DNA from: Octadecabacter antarcticus 307
GTDB lineage: Bacteria; Pseudomonadota; Alphaproteobacteria; Rhodobacterales; Rhodobacteraceae
Length of the DNA: 64,000 bases
NCBI RefSeq assembly: GCF_000155675.2
Contig: NC_020911.1
Coordinates: 3,834,501 to 3,898,500 of the forward strand
Reading direction: 5' to 3'
Numbering within the stretch: the stretch's first letter is position 1; every line of letters begins with the position of its first letter. Made by a program: the position numbers and the translations under genes. Below are positions 16,672 through 26,634 of the stretch, in pieces. Under the pieces are notes generated by a model, which was given only the letters and a program-made list of their open reading frames with translations, did no database searches and was not told where the DNA came from.

Positions 16672-18378
16672 ATGACTCGAGACGAGCTTCTTCGCGTTCT
16701 GAATTTTGCAGGTTCCTTGCGCAAGCTAGGCGACAGGCAATCGGCATTGGCGTCGATCGACGCGCGCTGGAATATTATCACCTATGCGATGAAACGGCAT
16801 CTGGAAGGCAAGCTTCTGACGATCACATCACTCGCAGATGCGGCAGAAGTGCCTTACGGAACAGCCATGCGGCGGATTGGGGAATTGATCGACGAGGGGC
16901 TTTTGCTACGCAGGTCCCGATCCAAGAGCGGTAAGTCCTTCTCGTTGCATCCAACTCGTGACTTGATTTCGCAATTCGAGGCCTACGCCGCAGATTTCAA
17001 ACGCACAGTTGGCGATACTTTTGGGTTCACCGATGACGAATCCGAAGGGACTGAAGCAGGATTCTATTTTGGAGGCCATTACATGGCCTCGCGGATTTTG
17101 TCCTATCCCAACGCGATGCGTGTCGGCATCGGCAAAGAGCGCGTGATCCGTGTCTTGGGTCCCATCGACCCAACGTTCAAAACACTTAAGGAGCTCACCC
17201 CATCGCTAAACGAACTTTGTGGCGCCCAATTTGAATTTACCAATTTGCCGCTGGACCAACTCCATCATGAAATTTTTGAAAACCAAAAACGGACAAAATC
17301 AAAATATGACATTGTGGCTGTTGATTTGCCGTGGATTGGGCAACTTGCGAATAGCAATGTAATCATGCCTCTGAATGACATCTTGGAAAAGCAATCGTAT
17401 CGCGGATCAGATTTTCACGCTACCATTTGGCATGCAGCGCGATACCGCAACCAGCAATATGGAATTCCTATTCAGCCTACCGTAGAGCTATTGTTCTGTC
17501 GGCGGGACTTATTGGACGAAGTTGGGTTGAGCATTCCTCGCACAACCGAGGAGCTTTTGCAGGCGGCAAAGGCGCTGCATGGTGCGCGCAGGGACCAGTC
17601 TGGTATCGTGATGAACTACGGTCGTGGCACACCGGTGGCCCATACCTTCATGCAGACCTTGGCGGACTTCGGGTCTCCAGTGATCGATCTGTCGCCCAGG
17701 GCAGATGGCTTCGATACGGATTCAATTGATGTCGAAAACTTTCGCCCGCTGATTGATACTGAGGCGGGTCGTGAAACGGCACAATTCCTACTTGATCTGC
17801 TTCCCTATGCACATCCAGACAGTCTTCGTTGTGATTGGGACCGTCGCATTAGCATTTTCTCAGCCGGAAAGGCCGCGATGACCTATGGTTGGTCAATTCG
17901 GGCTGCACGCTTTGAACAGGATGATGAATCAGTTGCTCAAGGCAACGTTGTTTGCACGTCCCATCCAGCGAAATTCGGATTGAAACGGGTGTCACCAGTG
18001 GGGGGGTTTGTTCTTGCACTTCCTGCGTCGATAAGCAGTGATCGCATAGCCGCCGCTTGGAAAGCGATGGAATATCTGACGCGGCCCGAGTTGATGAAAC
18101 TCTATGTTCAGCATGGGAGTCTGACCAGCCCGCGATTTTCCACCAGTGCAGATCCCGAAGTCCAATCAAAATCAAGCATGATCCAAGATATCGACCAAAT
18201 GGAACAGAACGGAACACTGCAAGTTTGGCCGCGCCCTCCGATACCTGAGTTTGCAGACATTGTTTCAATTCTTGGAGAAGAAATTTATTTGATGCTGCAG
18301 CAACAAAAATTAATACCGGAAGCGCTCGGTGCTGCGCAAAGTCGGATCGAACAGGTATTACAACAAAGAACCCACTGA
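16672..18378 (+). CDS. winged-helix DNA-binding protein fused to an extracellular-solute-binding (family 1-like) domain
   Basis: The 568-residue protein has no signal peptide. Residues 1-100 form a winged helix (LLTITSLADAAEVPYGTAMRRIGELIDEGLLLRR). From about residue 140 it reads as a maltose-binding-protein-like domain (RVLGPIDPTFKTLKELTP, YDIVAVDLPWIGQLA, PLNDIL, then AAWKAMEYLTRPE near the end). It is probably a cytoplasmic sugar sensor and transcription factor in which a type II binding protein replaces the type I fold of LacI regulators. The sugar ABC locus directly downstream is the likely target. Ligand unknown. Confidence 0.75.
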   Translation: MTRDELLRVLNFAGSLRKLGDRQSALASIDARWNIITYAMKRHLEGKLLTITSLADAAEVPYGTAMRRIGELIDEGLLLRRSRSKSGKSFSLHPTRDLISQFEAYAADFKRTVGDTFGFTDDESEGTEAGFYFGGHYMASRILSYPNAMRVGIGKERVIRVLGPIDPTFKTLKELTPSLNELCGAQFEFTNLPLDQLHHEIFENQKRTKSKYDIVAVDLPWIGQLANSNVIMPLNDILEKQSYRGSDFHATIWHAARYRNQQYGIPIQPTVELLFCRRDLLDEVGLSIPRTTEELLQAAKALHGARRDQSGIVMNYGRGTPVAHTFMQTLADFGSPVIDLSPRADGFDTDSIDVENFRPLIDTEAGRETAQFLLDLLPYAHPDSLRCDWDRRISIFSAGKAAMTYGWSIRAARFEQDDESVAQGNVVCTSHPAKFGLKRVSPVGGFVLALPASISSDRIAAAWKAMEYLTRPELMKLYVQHGSLTSPRFSTSADPEVQSKSSMIQDIDQMEQNGTLQVWPRPPIPEFADIVSILGEEIYLMLQQQKLIPEALGAAQSRIEQVLQQRTH

Positions 18379-18738
18379 AGCGGCCTGTCACTAATCCACA
18401 ATTCTTTTTTTCAACACCAGTTGCCCGACATATCTATAATTGAATTAATGTTTCCTGGGCTGCCTGCAAGCGTGTCATACACATCCTGTATCCGTTCAAT
18501 CTCATAGGTTGGAGCGGAGAATGCTAGACGTTCATGCGACCTTAGGGTGGCAAACTCAACGCATCATCAATGTCCCGATTTATGCTGGAAATATATATAC
18601 CAACGCATGTTCAGCACAGAATTTAAACCATAACATTCAGCGAAAAAACTTAACCGTTCCGGGTCAGACCAACGGCAAAAATATGGCCACTGAGCTGGAT
18701 TTTTTTAATCATATAAACAGGGCCCAAAATGGCCCCTT
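18379..18738. other. 360-bp gap between convergent regulator and solute-binding-protein genes
   Basis: No gene is recognised; the small frames are not convincing. It precedes the terminator of the solute-binding-protein gene. Confidence 0.5.
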
Positions 18739-18777
18739 AAAAAGTTGCCTGCACCGATTCACGGACTCGGTGCAGGC
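18739..18777 (-). terminator. intrinsic terminator of the sugar-binding-protein gene
   Basis: On the minus strand a strong stem (GCCTGCACCGA paired with TCGGTGCAGGC, 9-nt loop) lies 17 bp after the stop codon and is followed by CAACTTTTT. This fits a Rho-independent terminator for the leftward gene. Confidence 0.8.
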
Positions 18778-18793
18778 GATGTATCAGAGTAGT

Positions 18794-19780
18794 TTACCAA
18801 GTGGGACGTTCAAATTCATCGACGTTTTCTGCTGTGATCTGAGCCCGCTCAATCTCTTGTAACGCAGGCACTTCGATGCCGTTCGCTACCCGAACTGCAG
18901 TCTGGATCGCCAGAATTGCATCGTCGATCGGGGATTGCTTGCCTGAGCCAGAAATCCAGCCCTCTTTCATGGCGTCCCAACCTTCACCGAACTGGTTGCA
19001 GCTCACAATTTTTACGTCGCCGGCAGACCTGCCAGCGGCTTGCAGCGCGCTGACAACACCCAGCGCCATACCATCATCAAAAGCGTAAACACCGTCGATC
19101 TGATCGCCGAAACGGGTCAAGAATGTTTCCATCACAGTCTGGGCTTTTTCCCGGTTCCATTCAGCAGTTTGGCTGTCCAGAACATTTACATCGGGAAAAT
19201 CATCCGCAAGTTTGTCGAGGAAACAGTTTCCACGCAGGATCGAAACCGAATAACCTGGAGTTCCTTCAACCACAACAATATTGCCTTCGCCGCCAATGGC
19301 ACTTCCCAGCATTTCGGCTGCCTGCTCCGCCAGCGCGCAGTCATCGGGTCCGGTATGGCCAAGGATATAGCGACGCCCGGCTTCACCAATTGGCGAGTTC
19401 GAGGTGATGATAGGAATTCCTGAGCGCGATGCGTCACGAATAGCCGGTATCAACGCATTCTGCGATGTTGGCCAGACGACAATGGCATCCATATTCTGTG
19501 AGGCCATATCTTGGATCTGGTCAAATTGTATCGCAGGATCACCTTGCGGGTCCATCACGGTTGCCATGATCCCCAGCTCTGCGGCATAGGCGGCAGCTGT
19601 CTCTGCATACATCGCCTGGTAGGAATTTGACCCCGGATACAGAACCGTAATGCCAATTCGTGTCTCCGAAAGTGGCTTTTGTAGCTCTCCCCCAAGCCAG
19701 TCAGGCGCTTCCTGTGCAATTGCAGGAACTGCAATCATCGCAGCTAATGCACCCGCAACCAACTTACTAAAATTTAGCAT
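18794..19780 (-). CDS. sugar ABC transporter periplasmic substrate-binding protein (RbsB-like)
   Basis: The frame is open from 19837, but the ATG at 19780 has a GGAGGAAG site and is followed by a good signal peptide (LNFSKLVAGALAAMIAVPAIA), giving 328 residues. The mature part is a type I periplasmic binding protein of the ribose/galactose group (IGITVLYPGSNSYQAMYAE, MDAIVVWPTSQNALIPAI, GVYAFDDGMALGVVSALQAAG). It lies divergent from the permease genes, with its own terminator; separate transcription would suit its higher demand. The sugar is not identifiable. Confidence 0.88.
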   Translation of the reverse strand: MLNFSKLVAGALAAMIAVPAIAQEAPDWLGGELQKPLSETRIGITVLYPGSNSYQAMYAETAAAYAAELGIMATVMDPQGDPAIQFDQIQDMASQNMDAIVVWPTSQNALIPAIRDASRSGIPIITSNSPIGEAGRRYILGHTGPDDCALAEQAAEMLGSAIGGEGNIVVVEGTPGYSVSILRGNCFLDKLADDFPDVNVLDSQTAEWNREKAQTVMETFLTRFGDQIDGVYAFDDGMALGVVSALQAAGRSAGDVKIVSCNQFGEGWDAMKEGWISGSGKQSPIDDAILAIQTAVRVANGIEVPALQEIERAQITAENVDEFERPTW

Positions 19781-19945
19781 ATTTTCTTCCTCCATGGCGC
19801 CAAAAAATCCTCCCAAGACAGATGGTAACGCCATCATCTGCCTCTTACATCCTATTTTCAGCCCATTTTATATTGGGGCAAGCGGCAACATATCCAAAGT
19901 TGATATTTCAAAAGCTGGGTAAGCTGCCGTAGCCCTCCTCACAAA

Positions 19946-19962
19946 AGTCCAATTTGGACTTC
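19946..19962. promoter_or_regulatory. 17-bp palindrome in the divergent transporter promoter region
   Basis: AAGTCCAA-T-TTGGACTT is a perfect palindrome between the start of the binding-protein gene (19780) and the first permease gene (20024). Its half-site matches the arms in front of the regulator gene. It is the best candidate operator for that regulator. Confidence 0.55.
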
Positions 19963-20023
19963 ATTGTGCTAGGATCACGAAACGCTGCCTCCTAGTGTCA
20001 TTTGAACGGGGGGGATTCATATT

Positions 20024-20983
20024 ATGAAGCCATATATTGGCCTGATTGCGCAGCTCAAGAAGCGCGGCCTCTTAGTCGCATTCGCAGTATTTTTTATGGT
20101 GGTAGCTCTGAACACCGACGCATTCCTGAGCGTTGGAAATATATTGGATGTGCTGCGGCAGGTCTCAATTACTGGTATGATTGCGATTGGCACGACATTC
20201 GTTGTGCTCACCGGACGATTAGATCTATCCGTTGGATCAATGCTGACCCTGCTGACTGTCGTGCTCGTGGATCAGCACAATTATGTTGGACCGTTTCTAG
20301 CAATTCTAGTGACTTTGCTTGCTGCCGTGGCACTTGGCGCATTCAACGGATTGTTAGTGGGCTATCTCAAACTGAACGCCCTGATCGTAACGCTGGCCAT
20401 GCTGTCATTCCTACAAGGGCTCACCCTGTTTTATTCTGGCGGCAGCAACGTCAATATCCCCAACGCCCAGACAACCTGGTTTCGGTTCTTTGGGCGTTCG
20501 GATCTATTTGGTATCCCAGTGCCCGTTCTCTTATTTCTCGGCGTTGCAGCGCTGGCCGCATTTTTGCTTGGAAAGACGGTCTTCGGGCGGCAAATTTACG
20601 CGGTGGGGGGCAATGAAACGGCCTCGAACTTCTCAGGCATATCATCTTCGCGCACGGTGTTTTGGGCCTATGTTCTTTCCGGCTTGGCCACCGGGTTCGC
20701 AGCCATCATCCTTGGAAGCCGCGTCATGGGGGCACAAAGCACAATTGGTCAAGGATATGAGTTGACGGTTCTGGCCGGAATCATTCTGGGCGGCACTTCA
20801 ATGCTAGGCGGCAGCGGCAGCGTTTGGCGCACGGTGATTGGCATTTCAATGCTTGGCTTTATCCAGAACGGCCTGCTTTTGATGGGCTTTGCTTATTATG
20901 TGCAGTGGCTCGTCACCTGGGCAGTCATTATCGTCGCGGTTTGGGCTGATTTGGCAGGTAAACGCGGAAGGATCCTCGCATGA
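20024..20983 (+). CDS. sugar ABC transporter permease 1 (RbsC-like)
   Basis: The 319-residue membrane protein has roughly nine hydrophobic segments and the RbsC/XylH signature (GMIAIGTTFVVLTGRLDLSVGS and AGIILGGTSMLGG). It pairs with the next permease as a heterodimeric channel. A G-rich stretch 8-14 bp before the ATG could serve as ribosome binding site. Its stop overlaps the next start by 4 bp (ATGA). Confidence 0.92.
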   Translation: MKPYIGLIAQLKKRGLLVAFAVFFMVVALNTDAFLSVGNILDVLRQVSITGMIAIGTTFVVLTGRLDLSVGSMLTLLTVVLVDQHNYVGPFLAILVTLLAAVALGAFNGLLVGYLKLNALIVTLAMLSFLQGLTLFYSGGSNVNIPNAQTTWFRFFGRSDLFGIPVPVLLFLGVAALAAFLLGKTVFGRQIYAVGGNETASNFSGISSSRTVFWAYVLSGLATGFAAIILGSRVMGAQSTIGQGYELTVLAGIILGGTSMLGGSGSVWRTVIGISMLGFIQNGLLLMGFAYYVQWLVTWAVIIVAVWADLAGKRGRILA

Positions 20984-21957
20984 CAATCATGAATACAACC
21001 AATCTGCCTCGCGGTTCGGTCACCATCCTCACTTGGCTCTTTCGCAACCATATCTGGATATTTCTGGGCTTGGTGGTTCTCACATTCTCCCTTGCGTCAC
21101 CCTTCTTTCTGACCGTCAATAATATTTCGAATGTCCTGACGCAGGGAGCCTTTATCGGTATCCTTGCTGTGGGCATGACAATGGTGATGATCGACGGTGA
21201 AATCGACTTGTCCGTCGGGGCAACGCTGGCCCTTGCGACAGCGCTGGCCATCGGCTTGCAGGGTCAGGTTGGTATCTGGCCCGCAGTGTTCTTCAGTCTC
21301 TTGTCTGGTGCCGCCCTGGGGTTCCTGAATGGTGCGATCACCGCATATTCTGGCATCCATTCATTTATCGTCACATTAGGTGCGCTGATTGGCATCCGTG
21401 GGCTTGTCTTCATTTATACGGGCGAAGATGCTTTGATGGTGCAAGATTTCAGCTATACCGAGTATGCTGAAATCTATCTTGGCCCGGTGTCCGTCACGGC
21501 TCTGATTTTCTTTATCCTTGCGCTGTTTTTTCAGTGGGTGCTTTCGAGCACCCGCCACGGCCGTGAGACTTTTGCAATCGGGGACAATATCGAAGCGGCC
21601 CACGATGCCGGCATCAACATCAAACGCCACAAGATCATCAACTTTACGATCTGCGGTACGATGGCAGCCGTGGCCGGTATATTGCTCTCAATGAGACTTG
21701 GAACAGCAGAGCCAAACGCGGGCAAAGTCTGGGAACTTTGGACCATTATTGCCGTTGTTCTGGGGGGCACACGCCTGACCGGTGGCTTTGGCTCAATGTG
21801 GAAAACAATTGGCGGCGTCATGACGCTGGCGGTGCTGCGCAATGGCCTACGTCTGCTTAATACGCCAAATTATGTAGAATTGATGGTAATGGGGGCGGTA
21901 CTGATACTGGCACTATTGCTTGACCGCTTTCTGGCACACAAAACAGAGGCGCGATGA
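20980..21957 (+). CDS. sugar ABC transporter permease 2 (RbsC-like)
   Basis: The 325-residue paralogue of the upstream permease has the same motif set (GILAVGMTMVMIDGEIDLSVGA and AVVLGGTRLTGG) and multiple membrane segments. It is translationally coupled on both sides by ATGA overlaps with permease 1 and with the ATPase gene. Two distinct permeases plus one double ATPase suggest a heterodimeric channel. Confidence 0.92.
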   Translation: MTIMNTTNLPRGSVTILTWLFRNHIWIFLGLVVLTFSLASPFFLTVNNISNVLTQGAFIGILAVGMTMVMIDGEIDLSVGATLALATALAIGLQGQVGIWPAVFFSLLSGAALGFLNGAITAYSGIHSFIVTLGALIGIRGLVFIYTGEDALMVQDFSYTEYAEIYLGPVSVTALIFFILALFFQWVLSSTRHGRETFAIGDNIEAAHDAGINIKRHKIINFTICGTMAAVAGILLSMRLGTAEPNAGKVWELWTIIAVVLGGTRLTGGFGSMWKTIGGVMTLAVLRNGLRLLNTPNYVELMVMGAVLILALLLDRFLAHKTEAR

Positions 21958-23474
21958 TGCAAACACAGCCCCCAATCCTGATCGTCAACGAAGTAACCAA
22001 AACCTTTCCAGGCGTCATCGCCTTAGACAAAGTCAGCTTTGATATCCGACCTGGTGAAGTCCATGCACTGGTTGGTGAAAACGGTGCTGGGAAGTCAACT
22101 CTGATGAAGGTTTTGGCAGGGTTATACAAGGCAGATGAAGGTGAACTCATCTATAACGGCCACCCAGTTCATATTGCCTCACCGCTTGATGCGCGGCATC
22201 AGGGAATACTTCTTATCCATCAGGAACTGTCGCTTTCGCCTGAACTTTCAGTCGCAGAAAACATCTTTCTAGGTGCTTGGCCCACCAATTGGCTTGGTGT
22301 TTTGCGTAAATCAAAATTGAACAAAGACGCGCAAGCAGCCTTAACCGCACTTGGGGCCGACTTCGGCCCAAATGTTCGATTGGGTTCACTTTCAATTGCG
22401 AAACAGCAAATGGTCGAAATCGCCCGCGCCAACGCCTTCGAAGCGAATGTGGTCATTTTTGATGAACCAACGGCTTCACTGACCGACACAGAAAAAGACC
22501 TTCTTTTCGCAACCATCCGTGATTTGCGCGGTCGAGGAGTCGGGATTGTCTATATCTCGCACAAGATGGACGAGATATTTGACCTAACGGATCGCGTCAC
22601 AGTGCTGCGGGACGGTCAAATACAGGGTACCGTCCAAACTGCTGACACGGATGTAGGCCAGATCACACAGATGATGATTGGACGCGAACTTGAAAAGTTC
22701 TTTCATCGGGCAAAATCAACCCACGGGGCAGAGGTCTTGCGTGTTGAAAACTTAGCAAATTCTGGGCATTTTCGCGATGTCTCACTTTCCGTGCGCCAAG
22801 GTGAGGTTTTAGGTCTCTATGGGTTAGTAGGTGCTGGCCGTTCTGAGTTGGTAGAAACCATTTTCGGTGTCCGCTCATTGGATGCAGGCGAGATCTTCTG
22901 GCACGGTCAACCCACTGGGCGCCTCACGCCGCGCAAAGCGACCGATCTTGGAATGGCCTTGGTGCCCGAAAGCCGAAAAGAGCAGGGCCTTGTCATGGGG
23001 CAAGGTGGACGCGCGAATATTTCACTGCCGCACCCTGGCATGTTCTCTCGCGCGACGATCATGAACATTGGCGCTGAAATGCGCGTTTTTGAAAAGTACA
23101 AAAAACGGTTGGACATCAAAACGACAGGACCAGAGCAGGTACTTTCAGATTTGTCTGGCGGTAATCAGCAAAAGTTTGTTCTAGCGAAATGGCTCTGCGC
23201 AGAGCCCAATCTGATAATCTTGGACGAACCTACACGGGGCATTGATATCGGTTCCAAGTCGGCCATTCACGAATTGATCGCAGGGCTCGCCGAAAATGGA
23301 TTAGCTGTTATCGTCATATCTTCGGAAATGCCTGAAGTTTTAGGCGTGAGCCATCGTATCCTTGCCATGTCAGATGGTCGAATAGTTGGTGAATTCTCTG
23401 GCGATGAGATGACCGAAAAGAATTTGATTGAGGCCGTTTCACATCGCGCTCCAACAGTCCCAGTCTCAACATAA
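21954..23474 (+). CDS. sugar ABC transporter double ATPase (RbsA-like)
   Basis: The 506-residue protein contains two nucleotide-binding domains. The first has Walker A GENGAGKSTLMK and Walker B VVIFDEPTASL. The second has the degenerate loop GLVGAGRSELVE in place of a full Walker A, then signature LSGGNQQKFVLAKWL and LIILDEPTRGID. This asymmetry is usual for RbsA/MglA-type ATPases. It energises import by the two adjacent permeases and closes the three-gene operon. Confidence 0.95.
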   Translation: MMQTQPPILIVNEVTKTFPGVIALDKVSFDIRPGEVHALVGENGAGKSTLMKVLAGLYKADEGELIYNGHPVHIASPLDARHQGILLIHQELSLSPELSVAENIFLGAWPTNWLGVLRKSKLNKDAQAALTALGADFGPNVRLGSLSIAKQQMVEIARANAFEANVVIFDEPTASLTDTEKDLLFATIRDLRGRGVGIVYISHKMDEIFDLTDRVTVLRDGQIQGTVQTADTDVGQITQMMIGRELEKFFHRAKSTHGAEVLRVENLANSGHFRDVSLSVRQGEVLGLYGLVGAGRSELVETIFGVRSLDAGEIFWHGQPTGRLTPRKATDLGMALVPESRKEQGLVMGQGGRANISLPHPGMFSRATIMNIGAEMRVFEKYKKRLDIKTTGPEQVLSDLSGGNQQKFVLAKWLCAEPNLIILDEPTRGIDIGSKSAIHELIAGLAENGLAVIVISSEMPEVLGVSHRILAMSDGRIVGEFSGDEMTEKNLIEAVSHRAPTVPVST

Positions 23475-24312
23475 CGACTGAAAGCGCTAGGTACGCATTT
23501 TTTTGGCCCGAAAGCGGCCCAGCGAATGTGCAGGCGGCAACCCCGTGCAAAGGGCGCATCAGTCGTCGCCGCGATGCACTGCACAATCAAAGCGCTCAAG
23601 CATTCTATGCAAAAATCCTGCGGTGCTCGGCTGGGCGGTCTGTTGAATGCATGGCGCAAAGGGTGGGCAACCAACTGGCCCAGTAAACCTGCGATGGACG
23701 CATGGATTGTGAGCGAATGAATACACGCGAGTCCGAAAATTGATCTCTGAGTTGTCCCGCATGGCAGTCGCATTATAGTTAAAATACACAATCGTGATAA
23801 GAGGAACCAGACTTTCCTGAAGACGGAACGCGGACCTTTGCTGCGATATGCCACAAGGTCGGCTGTGTGGGCTTTTTTGCCATTCGCCGCACTGCAGAAA
23901 CGTAGCAAAACCCTCACCATTTTGCCGAGGGTTTCTGGCCGTGCCAACCGATTGAATTCCGGTGACTGGACTCGCTGCGGCCAGAACGTGCCGTTTTTGA
24001 CTGCCAACCGACTCGAAACTTTCAACCTGCGAATACACTGCAAAAGTGTGGTGCCGAGTAAAAGGTGACTCGCCTGAAACTGCGAAGCTGAATAGTATGG
24101 CTTCGCACGCACATCCGCATGTCCCCGTCTCACTGGGCGCATTCTGGCGGCCTGTCTTTCTACGCGCTCTTTACCAACAAGAACGACACGCCTGACCTTT
24201 TGATTAAAGCCTCCGAATGGTGGATCAAAACCCACGCCCTCGACCACTTTGAAAAGGCCGTCAAAATCCGCAACATGATTGCAGCAGCAAATAGCGCAGA
24301 CCAAATACCGCT
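23475..24312. other. 838-bp gap without a recognised gene
   Basis: Several overlapping frames on both strands lack known domains. The last 200 bp encode a small plus-strand tail (ASEWWIKTHALDHFEKAVKI, stop at 24316) that might be the end of a lost gene. A long T-run near 23500 follows the ATPase gene but the stem before it is weak. Confidence 0.45.
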
Positions 24313-26634
24313 CTAGATCAGGCCGAGGAAATCATCCTTGTCCAAATCTTCGAAATCGACACCCTGCAAACGCATCGTCGTATCGCCCGCTTGGATAATC
24401 GCAAAACTATCTTCTTGGCTCAGAAAGAGGTCATTAAAGGTGAGGCTCTTTACACCAGAAACTTTGATCACATCACTACCCACCTCAAAGTCTCCGACGG
24501 TATCAACCCCCTGAATACTATCATTAACACTGAAGGTGTCAGCCCCCTCGCCGCCAACCAAAAGGTTGCTACCGCCCCCACCATGAAGCACGTCATTGCC
24601 GCCACCGGACGTGATCATATCGTCACCGTCACCAGTCGTGATCGTGTCGTTGCCAGCCCCACTTGTAATTACGTTGGCTCCGCCAAGAGAGGTGATCATA
24701 TTGCCGCCACCATCCACACCGCCAGTCGTTATCGTGTCGGCACCATAACCAGTAACGATTGTATTTATGCCAGATGTCGCAGTGATGGTGTTCGCGCCAT
24801 CACCAGCGTTGATGGTGTTGGCTCCAGATGTGACGGTGATCGTATCAGCGCCACTGCCAGTGGTGATATCATTGTCACCCAACGTAGCAGTGATGGTGTT
24901 CGCGCCATCGCCAGCGTTGATGGTGTTGGCTCCAGATGTCACGGTAATAGTGTCAGCGCCGATACCCGAGGTGATATCGTTGTCACCCAACGTAGCAGTG
25001 ACCGTATTGGCACCGTCACCCAAGGTAATCGTGTTGTTACCTGTCGTTGCAGTGATTGTATTAGCACCACCGCCAGCGTTGATGGTGTTGTTTCCGGATG
25101 TGACAGTGATCGTATCGGCACCAATACCCGCGTTAATCAGGTTGTTGCCTGATGTTCCAGTGATCGTATTGGCGCCTTCGCCAGCGTTAACTGTGGTGTC
25201 TAAGGTCGTGAAGGTGATGGTATCGGCGGCGGCAGTTCCTTCGATTGTTTCGTCACCACCCGCCGCAGGTAAACCCTCAAATGTGCGGGAATAGACGCCC
25301 ACACCCCCGTCGGAGTCATCCTGACCGGCAGACATCCATGTAATTACCCATCCGCCATCGCTCAGCGCGGTGATGTCTGGGTGTGTTTGGGAGCTTGCAG
25401 TTTCGGCGTTAACAAGGATCTCTCCCTCATCTCGCGCTGTGCCATCGGCGTTATAGGCCTGCGCGTAGATGCCCCAGTACCCGTCGGGGTTATCCTGACC
25501 GGCAGACATCCATGTGATCACCCATCCGCCATCGCTCAGCGCGGTGATCTGCGGGGATTCTTGGGAGCTTGCTGTATGAGTGTTGACGAGGGTCTCACCC
25601 CCTTGCGCTGTGCCATCTTCATTGTAGGCCTGCGCGTAGATGCCCCAGTCACCAGGGTCATCCTGACCGGAAGACATCCATGTGATCACCCATCCGCCAT
25701 CGCTCAGCGCGGCGATCTGTGGGTCTTGTTGGGCGTTTGCTGTATGGGTGTTGACGAGGGTCTCACCCCCTTGAGCTGTGCCATCTTCATTGTAGGCCTG
25801 CGCGTAGACGCTCCCACCCCAGTTACCAGGGTCACCTTCATATTTCGACTCCCATGTAATCACCCATCCGCCATCGCTCAGCGCGGTGATCTGCGGGGAT
25901 TCTTGGGAGCTTGCAGTTTCAGTATTGACGAGGGTCTCACCCCCTTGCGCTGTGCCATCGTCATTGTAGGCCTGCGCGTAGATGCCCCAGTTCCCGTCGG
26001 AATTATCCTGAGCGGCAGACTGCCATGTGATCACCCATCCGCCATCGCTCAGCGCGGTGATGTCTGGGTGTATTTGGAGGCTTGCTGTATGGGTGTTGAC
26101 GAGGGTCTCACCCCCTTGCGCTGTGCCGTCGGCATTGTAGGCCTGCGCGTAGATGCCCCAGTGACTAGGGTCATCCTGACCGGCAGACTGCCATGTGATC
26201 ACCCATCCACCATCGCTCAGCGCGGCGCTCTGTGGTAATAGTTGAGAATCTGCAGTTTCGCTGTTGACGAGGATCTCCCCCCCTTGCGCTGTGCCATCGG
26301 CGTTGTAGGCCTGCGCGTAGACACCCCAGTTCAAGTTGGAGTCATCCTGACCGAAAGACTCCCATGTGATCACCCATCCACCATTGCTCAGCGCGGTGAT
26401 CTGTGGGAATTGTTGGTCGTCTGCTGTATGGGTGTTGACGGGGATCTCCCCCCCTTGCGCTATTCCGTCCGCGTCATAGGCCTGCGCGTAGACGCCATAG
26501 GTCCGGACAGAATCATCCTGACCGAAAGACTCCTATGTGATCACCCATCCACCACCGCTCAGCGCGATGATCTGTGGGAATTGTTGGTCGTCTGCTGTAT
26601 GGGTGTTGACTTGGACTTCTGTACTAATAGACAT
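24313..26634 (-). pseudogene. repetitive RTX-like secreted protein, interrupted by one amber codon
   Basis: With the likely ATG at 26634 the frame is 774 codons, broken only by TAG at 26533-26535, where all other repeats have TGG (GGWVIT-W). Eight tandem repeats of about 56 residues (ALSDGGWVITW, then YAQAYNADGTAQGGE and LVNTHTASSQ) are followed by a beta-roll of short repeats (NTINAGDGANTITAT, SGIGADTITVTSG). Later repeats are canonical calcium-binding GAGNDTITTGDGDD. The C-terminus (GDFEVGSDVIKV, LDKDDFLGLI) looks like a type I secretion signal. The large downstream frame (686 residues from 26373) lacks a proper start. Function unknown, surface or extracellular. Confidence 0.8.

Noticed and set aside
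23267..24304. 345-codon minus-strand frame after the ABC ATPase
   Set aside because: Its first third is antisense to the ATPase gene, and the rest has no known domain and low-quality composition.
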